Part shown: in pieces, positions 8,764 to 15,164 of the stretch
Layout: each line of letters opens with the position of its first letter
Numbering within the stretch: position 1 is the stretch's first letter
Assembly: GCA_964550025.1 (NCBI GenBank)
Contig: CAZJYI010000205.1
Location: forward strand, 1 to 17,230
Length of the DNA: 17,230 bases
Source: CAZJYI01 sp964550025
GTDB lineage: Bacteria > Verrucomicrobiota > Kiritimatiellia > UBA8416 > CAYOBW01
Reading direction: 5' to 3'
The notes under the pieces: model-generated
Told to the model about the DNA's origin: nothing
Databases searched by the model: none
What the model saw: the letters and a program-made list of their open reading frames with translations, nothing else
Translations under genes and position numbers: made by a program

Positions 8764-9402
8764 ATGTTTCCGGACCTCGTGAGAGAAGGCGGCCCTGTCC
8801 TGTGGGTGATCGTCGGATGCGGCGTGCTGGCGTTCTGCGTGTTTGTGGAGCGTTCCCTCCACCTGCATCGCGCCAGGATCAGGTCGGAGGATTTCCTCGA
8901 GGGCATTTTCAACATCCTCAGAGGCCAGAGCGTTGAGGAAGCCTTGACCATCTGCGATGAGACACCCGGACCGGTCGCCTACCTGGTGAAAACGGCCATC
9001 ATGCACCGGCAGGACAGCAAGGATGCCATGCGCGATGCGCTCGAAGACGTGAGCCTCGCCGAGGTGTCGCGTATGGAACGGCGGCTTGTGGTCATAGCGC
9101 TCGTGGCACAGATCGCCCCGTTGCTCGGGTTGCTCGGCACGGTGCTCGGCATGGTCGAGTCGCTGCTGGTCATGCAGCAGCAGGCGCCGCTCGTGCACTC
9201 CGCGGACCTGACGGGCGGCCTCCTGCGGGCCCTGACGACGACCGCCGCCGGGCTGACCGTGGCCATCCCGAGCTACGCCGCCTTCAACATCCTCGTCATC
9301 AAGGTGGATCGCATCGTTCTCGATATGGAAAAGGCCGCATCGGAAATCTGCGCCTTTCTGACGTCGCCACGTCCCGGCGGGAAGACGGAGGGGGAGGAGT
9401 GA
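8764..9402 (+). CDS. exbB: MotA/TolQ/ExbB-family proton channel protein
   Basis: Proteins of this family form the pentameric inner-membrane proton channel that, with ExbD/TolR, powers TonB- or TolA-type work at the outer membrane. The 212-residue product has a first membrane segment at about 11-29, a cytoplasmic loop of about 80 residues, and two more segments. The second contains APLLGLLGTVLGM (from residue 118) and the third TTAAGLTVAIP (about 159-169), both family hallmarks. The start is well supported by GGGAGGA at 8749-8755, 8 bases before ATG. The stop overlaps the exbD start. ExbB and TolQ cannot be told apart here; I use exbB loosely. The preceding TPR gene and the following TonB-like gene fit an ExbB-like role. 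Confidence 0.92.
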   Translation: MFPDLVREGGPVLWVIVGCGVLAFCVFVERSLHLHRARIRSEDFLEGIFNILRGQSVEEALTICDETPGPVAYLVKTAIMHRQDSKDAMRDALEDVSLAEVSRMERRLVVIALVAQIAPLLGLLGTVLGMVESLLVMQQQAPLVHSADLTGGLLRALTTTAAGLTVAIPSYAAFNILVIKVDRIVLDMEKAASEICAFLTSPRPGGKTEGEE

Positions 9403-9896
9403 TCAGGAACGGCAGGAAGAGGGCGTTGACCGCCGAGGGATTGCGTACCAAGTTCCATCCGCGGACGCGCATCGGCCAGGCATTCGTGTCGGTCGGGCCA
9501 TGGGTAGATGTCCTCCTGCTTCTGGGCTTCTTCTTCGCCGCCAATTCGCAGTTGGTGCTGCAACCCGGGGTGACGGTGCGTATGCCCGAATCCGAGTTCC
9601 GCCAGGGAGCGGCTTCACAACTCATCGCCGTAATTCTCTCCATCCCCGGTTCGGAGAGCGGCGCCCGGCGCGAAGAAATCGTCTTCTTCGATGACGAACG
9701 CTTCGTTCTGGAAAGTGCCGAGCAGACGCGCCAGTTGGAGCAGGCCCTGGCCGCGCGGCACCAGGAGTACCCGAACTCCGACCTGGTCGTCCACTGCGAC
9801 AAGCGCGTGTCGCACGGCGCCGTCGTGAGTATAATGGATATTGCCACGGATGTAGGAATACGGAACGTCCACATGGCAACGCGCCCGGAGGAGTAA
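9399..9896 (+). CDS. exbD: ExbD/TolR-family biopolymer transport protein
   Basis: ExbD/TolR is a single-pass protein whose membrane aspartate relays protons through the ExbB ring, and whose periplasmic domain contacts TonB or peptidoglycan. The 165-residue product has a basic cytoplasmic N-terminus, then VSVGPWVDVLLLLGFFFA with the key aspartate at residue 37. The periplasmic part ends in VVHCDKRVSHGAVVSIMDIA, which fits the family's usual DxxxxYG-V-VMD pattern. Translation starts at GTG overlapping the exbB stop (GTGA), with purine-rich GGAGGGGG at 9387-9394. The overlap indicates tight coupling and equal production. The gene is followed directly by a heptamer array, not by its next partner. 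Confidence 0.92.
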   Translation: MIRNGRKRALTAEGLRTKFHPRTRIGQAFVSVGPWVDVLLLLGFFFAANSQLVLQPGVTVRMPESEFRQGAASQLIAVILSIPGSESGARREEIVFFDDERFVLESAEQTRQLEQALAARHQEYPNSDLVVHCDKRVSHGAVVSIMDIATDVGIRNVHMATRPEE

Positions 9897-9921
9897 TCGC
9901 ACCGCATCCCCGTACGCGTAC

Positions 9922-10005
9922 CCCGATCACCAATAACCGATAACCAATCACCAATAACCGATAACTGATAGCCAACAACTGATAGCTGATCACTGCTAAC
10001 TGGTT
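9922..10005. repeat. Degenerate heptamer tandem array (family A)
   Basis: Twelve consecutive 7-base units follow without a slip in period. Examples are ACCAATA, ACCGATA, ACCAATC, ACTGATA, GCTGATC and ACTGCTA, and the rough consensus is RCYRATA. The first unit, CCCGATC, is the most diverged. The array fills most of the 147-base gap between exbD and the TonB-like gene. A period of 7 is not a multiple of three, so it does not encode a repeat peptide in a fixed frame. It resembles the array before hisA in architecture but not in sequence. Confidence 0.85.
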
Positions 10006-10043
10006 CCTCCCGATGAGGACCTCGTCTCAACACCGGGCATGGC

Positions 10044-10757
10044 ATGGCCGACCGACTGCGAAAACTGTACCACTGGTCACGGGATGGCCTCGGCAGCACG
10101 ATAGTCGCATTAAGCTGGGTGCTGCTCTGGCTGCTCTGGCCGACCGGGCGACCGGCGTTGCCGCCGAAAAGGCCCAGCCGCCCCGCGGCGATTTCGTACG
10201 TGCGCGAGCCCGTGAGCGATGCGCGCTTCCGCGTGATGCCCGATCAGTTTGCCAGGGCGCAACTCGCGGTATTCGGTATCGCGGACAGGATTGAAGGCAT
10301 GATGTCGGAAGCGCCCGAGCCGGTGCTGCCGGCGCCCGACTTCCTCGAGCGCACCCCCGAAGACGCGGCACACGGCCCTTACGGGGGCGAGGACCTGCTG
10401 GCCGCGCGGATTGAAAGCACGCCTTCCCGCTATGGGTACGACGCCGGGGACGGACCGGTCTTCGGTCCGGCGGGGGCGCCAACAAGCGGCATCCGTGTTG
10501 CTCTTTCCCCGGAGCTGGCGTCATCAGGGCTCACGCTCCCGTCTCCGGCCGACCTGTCGGGAAAGGGACAGAAACCCTGGATGGTGCGCGCCTACGTGGA
10601 AGTGCATCCTCGCGGTTGGGTAGAGCACGTCATGCTGGAAACACCTTGCGAAGCCGCCGGGGTCAACGCCATGCTCATCCGCTACCTGCAGAAGGGAAAG
10701 ACGGCCAGGACGGGAAGATGCCTCTCCGGCCGTGTGACCGTGACGTTTGTGCCGTGA
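10044..10757 (+). CDS. TonB-like energy-transducer candidate
   Basis: The 237-residue product has a basic N-terminus, one membrane segment at about 17-33 (GSTIVALSWVLLWLLWP), and a short Pro/Arg stretch (PPKRPSRP). A poorly conserved linker follows, then a C-terminal domain from about residue 174. That domain reads WMVRAYVEVHPRGWVEHV and continues with NAMLIRYLQKGK and GRVTVTFVP. This is the plan of a TonB C-terminal domain: a strand with a V-x-P-x-G-x-V turn, a helix, and a last strand ending VxF. The position after exbB-exbD supports the call. No classic TonB YP box is evident, the linker is short, and similarity is weak, so it may be a distinct periplasmic partner. ATG at 10044 is chosen; another ATG at 10039 is out of frame. 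No strong ribosome binding site is seen. Confidence 0.6.
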   Translation: MADRLRKLYHWSRDGLGSTIVALSWVLLWLLWPTGRPALPPKRPSRPAAISYVREPVSDARFRVMPDQFARAQLAVFGIADRIEGMMSEAPEPVLPAPDFLERTPEDAAHGPYGGEDLLAARIESTPSRYGYDAGDGPVFGPAGAPTSGIRVALSPELASSGLTLPSPADLSGKGQKPWMVRAYVEVHPRGWVEHVMLETPCEAAGVNAMLIRYLQKGKTARTGRCLSGRVTVTFVP

Positions 10758-10780
10758 AGTGACGAGCGCCACACACGCCG

Positions 10781-11041
10781 GCCCCAGCGGATCGATCCAC
10801 CACGGGCTCGTCCCAGCGGATCAAGCCACCACCGGGCTCAGTGTTCCAAGCCACCACCGGGCTCGTCCCGGTGGATCAATCCGCCACCGGGCCCAGTGTT
10901 CCAAGCCACCACCGGGCTCGTCCCGGCGGATCAATCCGCCACCGGGCCCAGTGTTCCAAGCCACCACCGGGCTCGTCCCGGCGGATCAATCCGCCACCGG
11001 GCCCAGTGTTCCAAGCCACCACCGGGCTCGTCCCGGTGGAG
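10781..11041. repeat. 55-bp tandem repeat array with nested hairpins
   Basis: Three near-identical 55-base units lie at 10851-10905, 10906-10960 and 10961-11015. A partial copy follows at 11016-11040. A diverged 54-base copy precedes them at 10797-10850, with a fragment before it. Units 2 and 3 are identical, and unit 1 differs by one base (GTGGATC for GCGGATC). Each unit holds two foldable parts: CACCGGG-CTCGT-CCCGGTG (or CCCGGCG), and the near-palindrome GGCGGATCAATCCGCC. Each ends with CCCAGTGTTCCAAG. The period is not a multiple of three and there are no unique spacers, so it is neither coding nor CRISPR. Confidence 0.92.
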
Positions 11042-11171
11042 CTATGATTGCACGCGCCAGGTGGAGTGTGGAGTACGCCCCCCTTGAGCCCGGAACGAGC
11101 GAGGAGAGAACTGTGCGCTTCCCGGCTCAGGGGATCCAGTCCCGCTGGTTTCACGAGGGCCGGTCTTCGCT

Positions 11172-11194
11172 CCACCGGGGCGAGCCCGGTGGTG
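11172..11194 (-). repeat. Inverted copy of the 55-bp array hairpin
   Basis: The stem CCACCGGG (11172-11179) pairs with CCCGGTGG (11185-11192) around the loop GCGAG. Read on the minus strand, this is the array's CCACCGGG-CTCGT-CCCGGTGG element with one loop difference (C for T). It lies 131 bases beyond the array, in the opposite orientation. Confidence 0.7.
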
Positions 11195-11237
11195 ACGGGA
11201 GCGTCCAAGAACGGCCTTATCTTCAAGCCATTCCATT

Positions 11238-11263
11238 GTAGCCCGCGCTTGCCGAGCGCGGGC
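11238..11263. repeat. GTAG-headed strong hairpin (REP-like or terminator)
   Basis: GTAG at 11238-11241 leads into a perfect 9-bp stem, GCCCGCGCT (11241-11249) with AGCGCGGGC (11255-11263), around the loop TGCCG. Only TTT follows, then CCG. The stem is strong enough for a rho-independent terminator of upstream transcription, but the T-run is poor. The GTAG head is shared by three other palindromes in this window, which favours a REP-like element. It lies 61 bases before hisD. Confidence 0.65.
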
Positions 11264-11324
11264 TTTCCGTATACGGTGTGTCTCTTCCGATACCTGAGGA
11301 CAAGTCGCTGCGAGGATGGCAACT

Positions 11325-12626
11325 ATGAGCGTGAAGATGGTGACGTGGGCGCCGGGGAAACGCAACGCGACGGTCGCGGCGTTTTTGCGACGACCGGCTT
11401 TTGATGCGCAGGCGGAGGACGCCGCACGTCAGGTGCTTGCAGACGTGCAGGCCGACGGCAACAAGGCGGTGGCCCGGTACGCAAAGGAGTTTGACGGGGC
11501 CAGGCTGCGACCGGCCGGTTTTCGCGTCAGCCGCAAGGAACTCGCCGCGGCACGCCAGCGCGTGCGGCCGGAGTTCCGCACGGCGATCCGCGAGGCGCAC
11601 GACCGCATCGTGGCCTTTTCACGCTCGGGGCTGCGCAAGGACTGGAGCATGTCCAGTCCCCGTGGTGGTTCGCTGGGCGAGCAGTTTGTGCCCCTCGATC
11701 GCGTGGGCGTCTACGTGCCTGGGGGTGAAGCACCATTGGCGTCTACCGCCCTGATGACCGTGACCCTGGCCAAAGTGGCCGGTGTGCCCGAGATTGTGGC
11801 CTGTAGCCCGTGCGACGAGAAGAAGCGCGTTGCACCCGAAATCCTGTATGCGCTGGAAATCGCGGGCGCGACCGAGATCTATCGCGTCGGCGGGATCCAG
11901 GCCATCGGCATGATGGCGTACGGCACGCGGACCGTGCCCAGGGTGCAGAAGATCGTCGGCCCCGGCGGGACATACGTGACGGCCGCCAAACGCCAGGTCT
12001 ACGGTCACGTCGCCCTGGACCTCGTGGCCGGGCCGAGCGAGATCGCGATCCTGGCGGACAGCACGGCCGATCCACGCTATGTGGCCGCCGATTTGCTGTC
12101 GCAGGCCGAGCACGGCACGGGACACGAGAAGGCGCTGCTCGTGACGCCCTCGCGGCCGTTGGCCAACGCGGTGGCCGCGGAGCTCGACCGGCAGGCCGCA
12201 ACGCTGTCGCGGGCCGAAGCGGTGCAGCGCGTGATGCGGAAAGGGATGCTGATCGTCCTCGCGGGTACACTCGATGTCGGTATGGACCTCTGTAACGAGT
12301 TTGCCCCGGAACACTTTGAGATCATGGTGCGGGAACCGAAGCGCTGGCTGCGCAAAGTGCGCTGCGCGGGAGCCGTGTTCGTCGGGGCGTGGTCGCCGGA
12401 AAGCGCGGGCGACTTCGTCGCAGGGCCGAGCCACGTGTTGCCCACGGGCGGCGCGGCCCGCATGTTCTCGGGACTCACTGTCGATGATTTTCGACGGCGG
12501 AGCAGCTACATCGCTTTCACCAGGGCAGACCTCCGCGATGCACTGCCGATCATCGAGGCGTTCGGCGCCATGGAAGGTCTGGACGGCCACGCTCGGTCGG
12601 CCACCATACGGTTTGAAAAGCCATGA
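11325..12626 (+). CDS. hisD: Histidinol dehydrogenase
   Basis: HisD is a zinc enzyme that performs the last two steps of histidine synthesis, oxidising L-histidinol to L-histidine with two NAD+. From the ATG at 11325 the product is 433 residues, the normal family size. The expected ligand and catalytic residues align with E. coli HisD at a nearly constant offset: Gln260 and His263 (QAEHGTGH), Glu329-His330 (APEHFEIM), Asp363 (GDFVAGPSHVLPTGG) and His422 (LDGHARS). I prefer 11325 over the in-frame ATG at 11316, because GAGGA at 11312-11316 is well placed only for the later codon. The stop overlaps the hisC start (ATGA). The identity is secure. Confidence 0.97.
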   Translation: MSVKMVTWAPGKRNATVAAFLRRPAFDAQAEDAARQVLADVQADGNKAVARYAKEFDGARLRPAGFRVSRKELAAARQRVRPEFRTAIREAHDRIVAFSRSGLRKDWSMSSPRGGSLGEQFVPLDRVGVYVPGGEAPLASTALMTVTLAKVAGVPEIVACSPCDEKKRVAPEILYALEIAGATEIYRVGGIQAIGMMAYGTRTVPRVQKIVGPGGTYVTAAKRQVYGHVALDLVAGPSEIAILADSTADPRYVAADLLSQAEHGTGHEKALLVTPSRPLANAVAAELDRQAATLSRAEAVQRVMRKGMLIVLAGTLDVGMDLCNEFAPEHFEIMVREPKRWLRKVRCAGAVFVGAWSPESAGDFVAGPSHVLPTGGAARMFSGLTVDDFRRRSSYIAFTRADLRDALPIIEAFGAMEGLDGHARSATIRFEKP

Positions 12627-13660
12627 GCGCCTTGATTCGGGAATCGGTTCGGCAGATGACCGCCTACACGCCGGGTGAACAGCCGGAGTCGGCGGACGTC
12701 ATCAAGCTCAACACGAATGAGAACCCCTATCCGCCCTCCGCGCGCGTGACGGCTGCGCTGGCCGGGCTGAATCCCGATGCACTGCGGCGCTACCCCAACC
12801 CGGTGTCAAGCCGCCTCAGGGAACGTCTGGCCGAGCTGCACCGATGCGGCCCGGGGAATGTCTTTGTGGGCAACGGCTCCGACGAGGTGCTGGCGCTGTG
12901 CACGCGGGCTTTTGTCGAAAACGACGGCAGCGTCGGCTACTTCGTGCCGTCCTACTCGCTGTACCCGGTCCTGACCGACATCCGGGCGGTCGAGAAGAGG
13001 CCGGTCGCGCTGGACCAGCGGTTCGAGTGGGTCATGCCCGAAGGGTACGAGTGCGACCTGTTCTTCCTCACGAACCCCAACGCCCCGACGGGGATGCTGT
13101 TTCCGCGCGACAAGGTCAGCACGTTCTGCGCGGCCGCGCGCGGTGTGGTGGTGATCGACGAGGCGTACGTGGATTTTGCCAGGGAGGACTGTGTCGATAT
13201 CGCGCTGAACTCCCGCAACGTGCTCGTCTCGCGCACGATGTCCAAGTCGTATTCTCTCGCCGGGCTGCGATTGGGGTATGCAGTCGGTCCGGCGGAGCTC
13301 ATCGAGGCGCTGCACAAGATCAAGGATTCGTACAACGTCGACGCCGTCACACAAGCCGTGGCCCTGGCCGCCGTCGAGGACGTGGCGACCATGCGTGCCA
13401 ACGTCGGCCGTGTCGTCGCCACGCGCAAACGGCTGGCCGCGCGCCTCGAACAGCTCGGCTACGAGGTGTTCCCTTCGGATGCAAACTTCGTATGGGCCAG
13501 GCCCGCCGGCATTGCCTCCGGCGAACTGTACGAGAGATTGCGTGACGACAACATCTTTGTGCGCTACTTTCCCGGGGACACAACGGGTGAGTTTGTGCGC
13601 ATCACGGTCGGGACGGACGAGCAGGTCGATGTGCTGCTGTCGTGGCTCGAGAGGGCATGA
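12623..13660 (+). CDS. hisC: Histidinol-phosphate aminotransferase
   Basis: This PLP-dependent fold type I transaminase converts imidazole-acetol phosphate and glutamate to histidinol phosphate. The 345-residue protein shows KLNTNENPYPPS near the N-terminus, GNGSDEVL in the cofactor-binding region, and TNPNAPTG, the family's substrate and PLP loop. It also has VVIDEAYVDFA and the Schiff-base lysine in SRTMSKSYSLAGLRLGYAVG (Lys208). An arginine in FVRITVG near the end fits the carboxylate- or phosphate-binding Arg. It starts with an ATGA overlap on hisD and ends overlapping hisB, so the three genes are probably one translationally coupled unit. Related aminotransferases of the same subfamily exist, but the his context settles the call. 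Confidence 0.96.
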   Translation: MSALIRESVRQMTAYTPGEQPESADVIKLNTNENPYPPSARVTAALAGLNPDALRRYPNPVSSRLRERLAELHRCGPGNVFVGNGSDEVLALCTRAFVENDGSVGYFVPSYSLYPVLTDIRAVEKRPVALDQRFEWVMPEGYECDLFFLTNPNAPTGMLFPRDKVSTFCAAARGVVVIDEAYVDFAREDCVDIALNSRNVLVSRTMSKSYSLAGLRLGYAVGPAELIEALHKIKDSYNVDAVTQAVALAAVEDVATMRANVGRVVATRKRLAARLEQLGYEVFPSDANFVWARPAGIASGELYERLRDDNIFVRYFPGDTTGEFVRITVGTDEQVDVLLSWLERA

Positions 13661-14253
13661 AAATGAAACCAAGGAAAGCACGCATTGCGCGCAAAACGCG
13701 CGAGACGGACATCACGGTCGAGATCAACCTGGACGGCACGGGTGTCAACACGGTCAGCACGGGGTTGCCGTTCATGGACCACATGCTGGAGCTCCTGTCG
13801 CGGCACTCGCTGATCGATATGAAGCTGAGGGCCAAAGGCGATCTGGAGGTCGATTACCACCACACAGTGGAAGACATCGGACTGGCGCTGGGCACCGCGC
13901 TGGACAAGGCGCTGGGGACACGGCGGGGCATTCGCCGCTACGGCTCCTTCTACGTGCCGATGGACGAAGCGCTGAGCCGCGTCGTGGCCGATCTTGGCGG
14001 ACGACCCTATCTCGTCAAGCACATGGCCTGCCGCAAACGCAAGATCCTCGACTTTGACCTGAGCCTCTTCGACGAGTTCTTCCAGGCTTTCGTCGTACAG
14101 GGACGGATGAACCTGCACATCGAACAGTTCTACGGCGCCGAGGCACACCACGCCTACGAATCCGTGTTTAAAGCCCTCGCCCGCGCACTGCGCACAGCCT
14201 GCGAACGCGACCCCCGCGATAAACGCGTTCCCTCAAGCAAAGGCAGCATCTGA
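13657..14253 (+). CDS. hisB: Imidazoleglycerol-phosphate dehydratase
   Basis: HisB dehydrates imidazole glycerol phosphate to imidazole acetol phosphate, with manganese held by conserved His/Glu motifs. From 13657 the product is 198 residues, typical for the monofunctional enzyme, with no phosphatase domain. Motifs are GLPFMDHMLELLSRHSLIDM, the metal-binding DYHHTVEDIGLALG, RFGS-type RYGSFYVPMDEALSR, and AEAHHAYESVFKALARAL. The start is a choice between the ATGA overlap at 13657 and an ATG two codons on at 13663. The purine run GAGAGGG (13649-13655) suits 13663 better. A GTG at 13642 is less likely. The gene is followed by a heptamer array, not by hisH, the common next gene. Confidence 0.96.
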   Translation: MKMKPRKARIARKTRETDITVEINLDGTGVNTVSTGLPFMDHMLELLSRHSLIDMKLRAKGDLEVDYHHTVEDIGLALGTALDKALGTRRGIRRYGSFYVPMDEALSRVVADLGGRPYLVKHMACRKRKILDFDLSLFDEFFQAFVVQGRMNLHIEQFYGAEAHHAYESVFKALARALRTACERDPRDKRVPSSKGSI

Positions 14254-14264
14254 CATCTCCACTT

Positions 14265-14432
14265 TGAAACCTGAAACCTGACCTCTGAAACCCGAAATCT
14301 GCAATCTGACCTCTGACCTTTGAAATCTGACCTCTGAAACCTGAAATCTGAAATCTGAGTTCTGAAATCTGCAATCTGAAATCTGAGCTCTGAAATCTGA
14401 AATCTGAGATTTGAAATCTGCAATCTGAGATC
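14265..14432. repeat. Degenerate heptamer tandem array (family B), 24 units
   Basis: Twenty-four consecutive 7-base units run for 168 bases without one slip in period. The commonest unit is TGAAATC. Variants are TGAAACC, TGACCTC, TGCAATC, TGAGATC, TGAGCTC and TGAGTTC. Nearly all units begin TG; the exception is CGAAATC at 14293-14299. The array begins 11 bases after the hisB stop and ends 6 bases before the hisA start codon. It has stops or frame changes in all useful frames on the + strand. On the minus strand it would read as an FQISDFRFQI-like low-complexity peptide, which I do not regard as a gene. Confidence 0.95.
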
Positions 14433-14438
14433 TGCCAT

Positions 14439-15164
14439 ATGCTCATACTGCCTGCCATAGACCTCAAAGACGGCAAATGCGTCCGCCTCCGCCAGGGCCG
14501 CGCCTCCGACGTCACCGTCTACGCAGACAACCCCGTCGAAATGGCCGAGCACTGGGTCGCCCTCGGCGCCCAATACCTCCACGTCGTCGACCTCGACGGC
14601 GCCTTCCAGGGCCACCCCGTCCACACGGACGTCATCGCCCGCATCACGGCCGCCATCCCCATCCCCGTGGAAGTCGGCGGCGGCCTGCGCGAAGACGACC
14701 ACGTGGCCGCCCTTGTCGACTGCGGCGTCGACCGCGCCATCGTCGGCACGCGCGCACTGGCCGAACCCGAAGCCCTTGACAGGCTGGCCTCCCGCTTCGG
14801 CCCCCACGTCGCGGTCGGCATCGACGCCCGCGGCGGTTTCGTGCAGGTCAAAGGCTGGGTCGAAACCACCGAGGTACGCGCCGTCGACCTCGCTCAACGG
14901 GTCGACAAAGCCGGCATCAAGACCATCATCTACACCGACACCGCGACCGACGGCATGCTCCAGGGCACAAACGTCCCCGCGATCTCCGAAGTCGCCGCCG
15001 CCGTCGGTTGTGGTGTCGTCGCATCCGGAGGCATCAGCTCGGCGGCCGACATTGAGGCGCTCGTTGCCTTGCAGCGGCCCAATATCGTAGGTGCCATCGT
15101 CGGCAAGGCGCTCTACGAAGGGAGCGTGTCGCTGCCCGACATGGTTCGAGCGACGGGCGCGTGA
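14439..15164 (+). CDS. hisA: Phosphoribosylformimino-AICAR-phosphate isomerase
   Basis: HisA is a (beta/alpha)8-barrel isomerase that opens the aminoaldose of ProFAR to the aminoketose PRFAR, the substrate for HisH-HisF. The product has 241 residues, the usual length. Catalytic Asp8 is in LPAIDLKDGKCVRL, and the second catalytic Asp is Asp129 in GIDARGGFVQVKGW. Phosphate-binding glycine motifs are EVGGGLR in the first half and ASGGIS in the second. TDTATDGMLQG confirms HisA over HisF. The ATG stands directly after the heptamer array with no Shine-Dalgarno of its own. Codon third positions are markedly C-rich compared with hisB just upstream. The stop overlaps the start of the ComEC-like gene. 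Confidence 0.96.
   Translation: MLILPAIDLKDGKCVRLRQGRASDVTVYADNPVEMAEHWVALGAQYLHVVDLDGAFQGHPVHTDVIARITAAIPIPVEVGGGLREDDHVAALVDCGVDRAIVGTRALAEPEALDRLASRFGPHVAVGIDARGGFVQVKGWVETTEVRAVDLAQRVDKAGIKTIIYTDTATDGMLQGTNVPAISEVAAAVGCGVVASGGISSAADIEALVALQRPNIVGAIVGKALYEGSVSLPDMVRATGA

Larger units (their letters stand above)
10758..11324. other. Gene-free, repeat-rich intergenic region
   Basis: About 570 bases separate the TonB-like gene from hisD. They hold a 55-bp tandem array (10781-11041), a diverged single-copy stretch (11042-11170), an inverted copy of the array's hairpin (11172-11194) and a GTAG-headed strong hairpin (11238-11263). Open frames through it change identity from unit to unit and look like chance products of GC-rich repeats. 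The his promoter should lie somewhere here, but no clear -35/-10 pair is visible. Confidence 0.75.

Noticed and set aside
10013..10294. A 93-residue open frame overlapping the start of the TonB-like gene
   Set aside because: It is out of frame with the membrane-anchored product and is rich in Arg/Ala without any domain.
10781..11041. A CRISPR array
   Set aside because: The whole 55-bp unit repeats with no unique spacers, and no cas genes are nearby.
10747..11241. Open frames through the 55-bp array encoding Pro/Gly/Ser-rich repeats
   Set aside because: The 55-base period rotates the frame in each unit, so the peptide is not a true repeat protein, and no ribosome binding site is seen.
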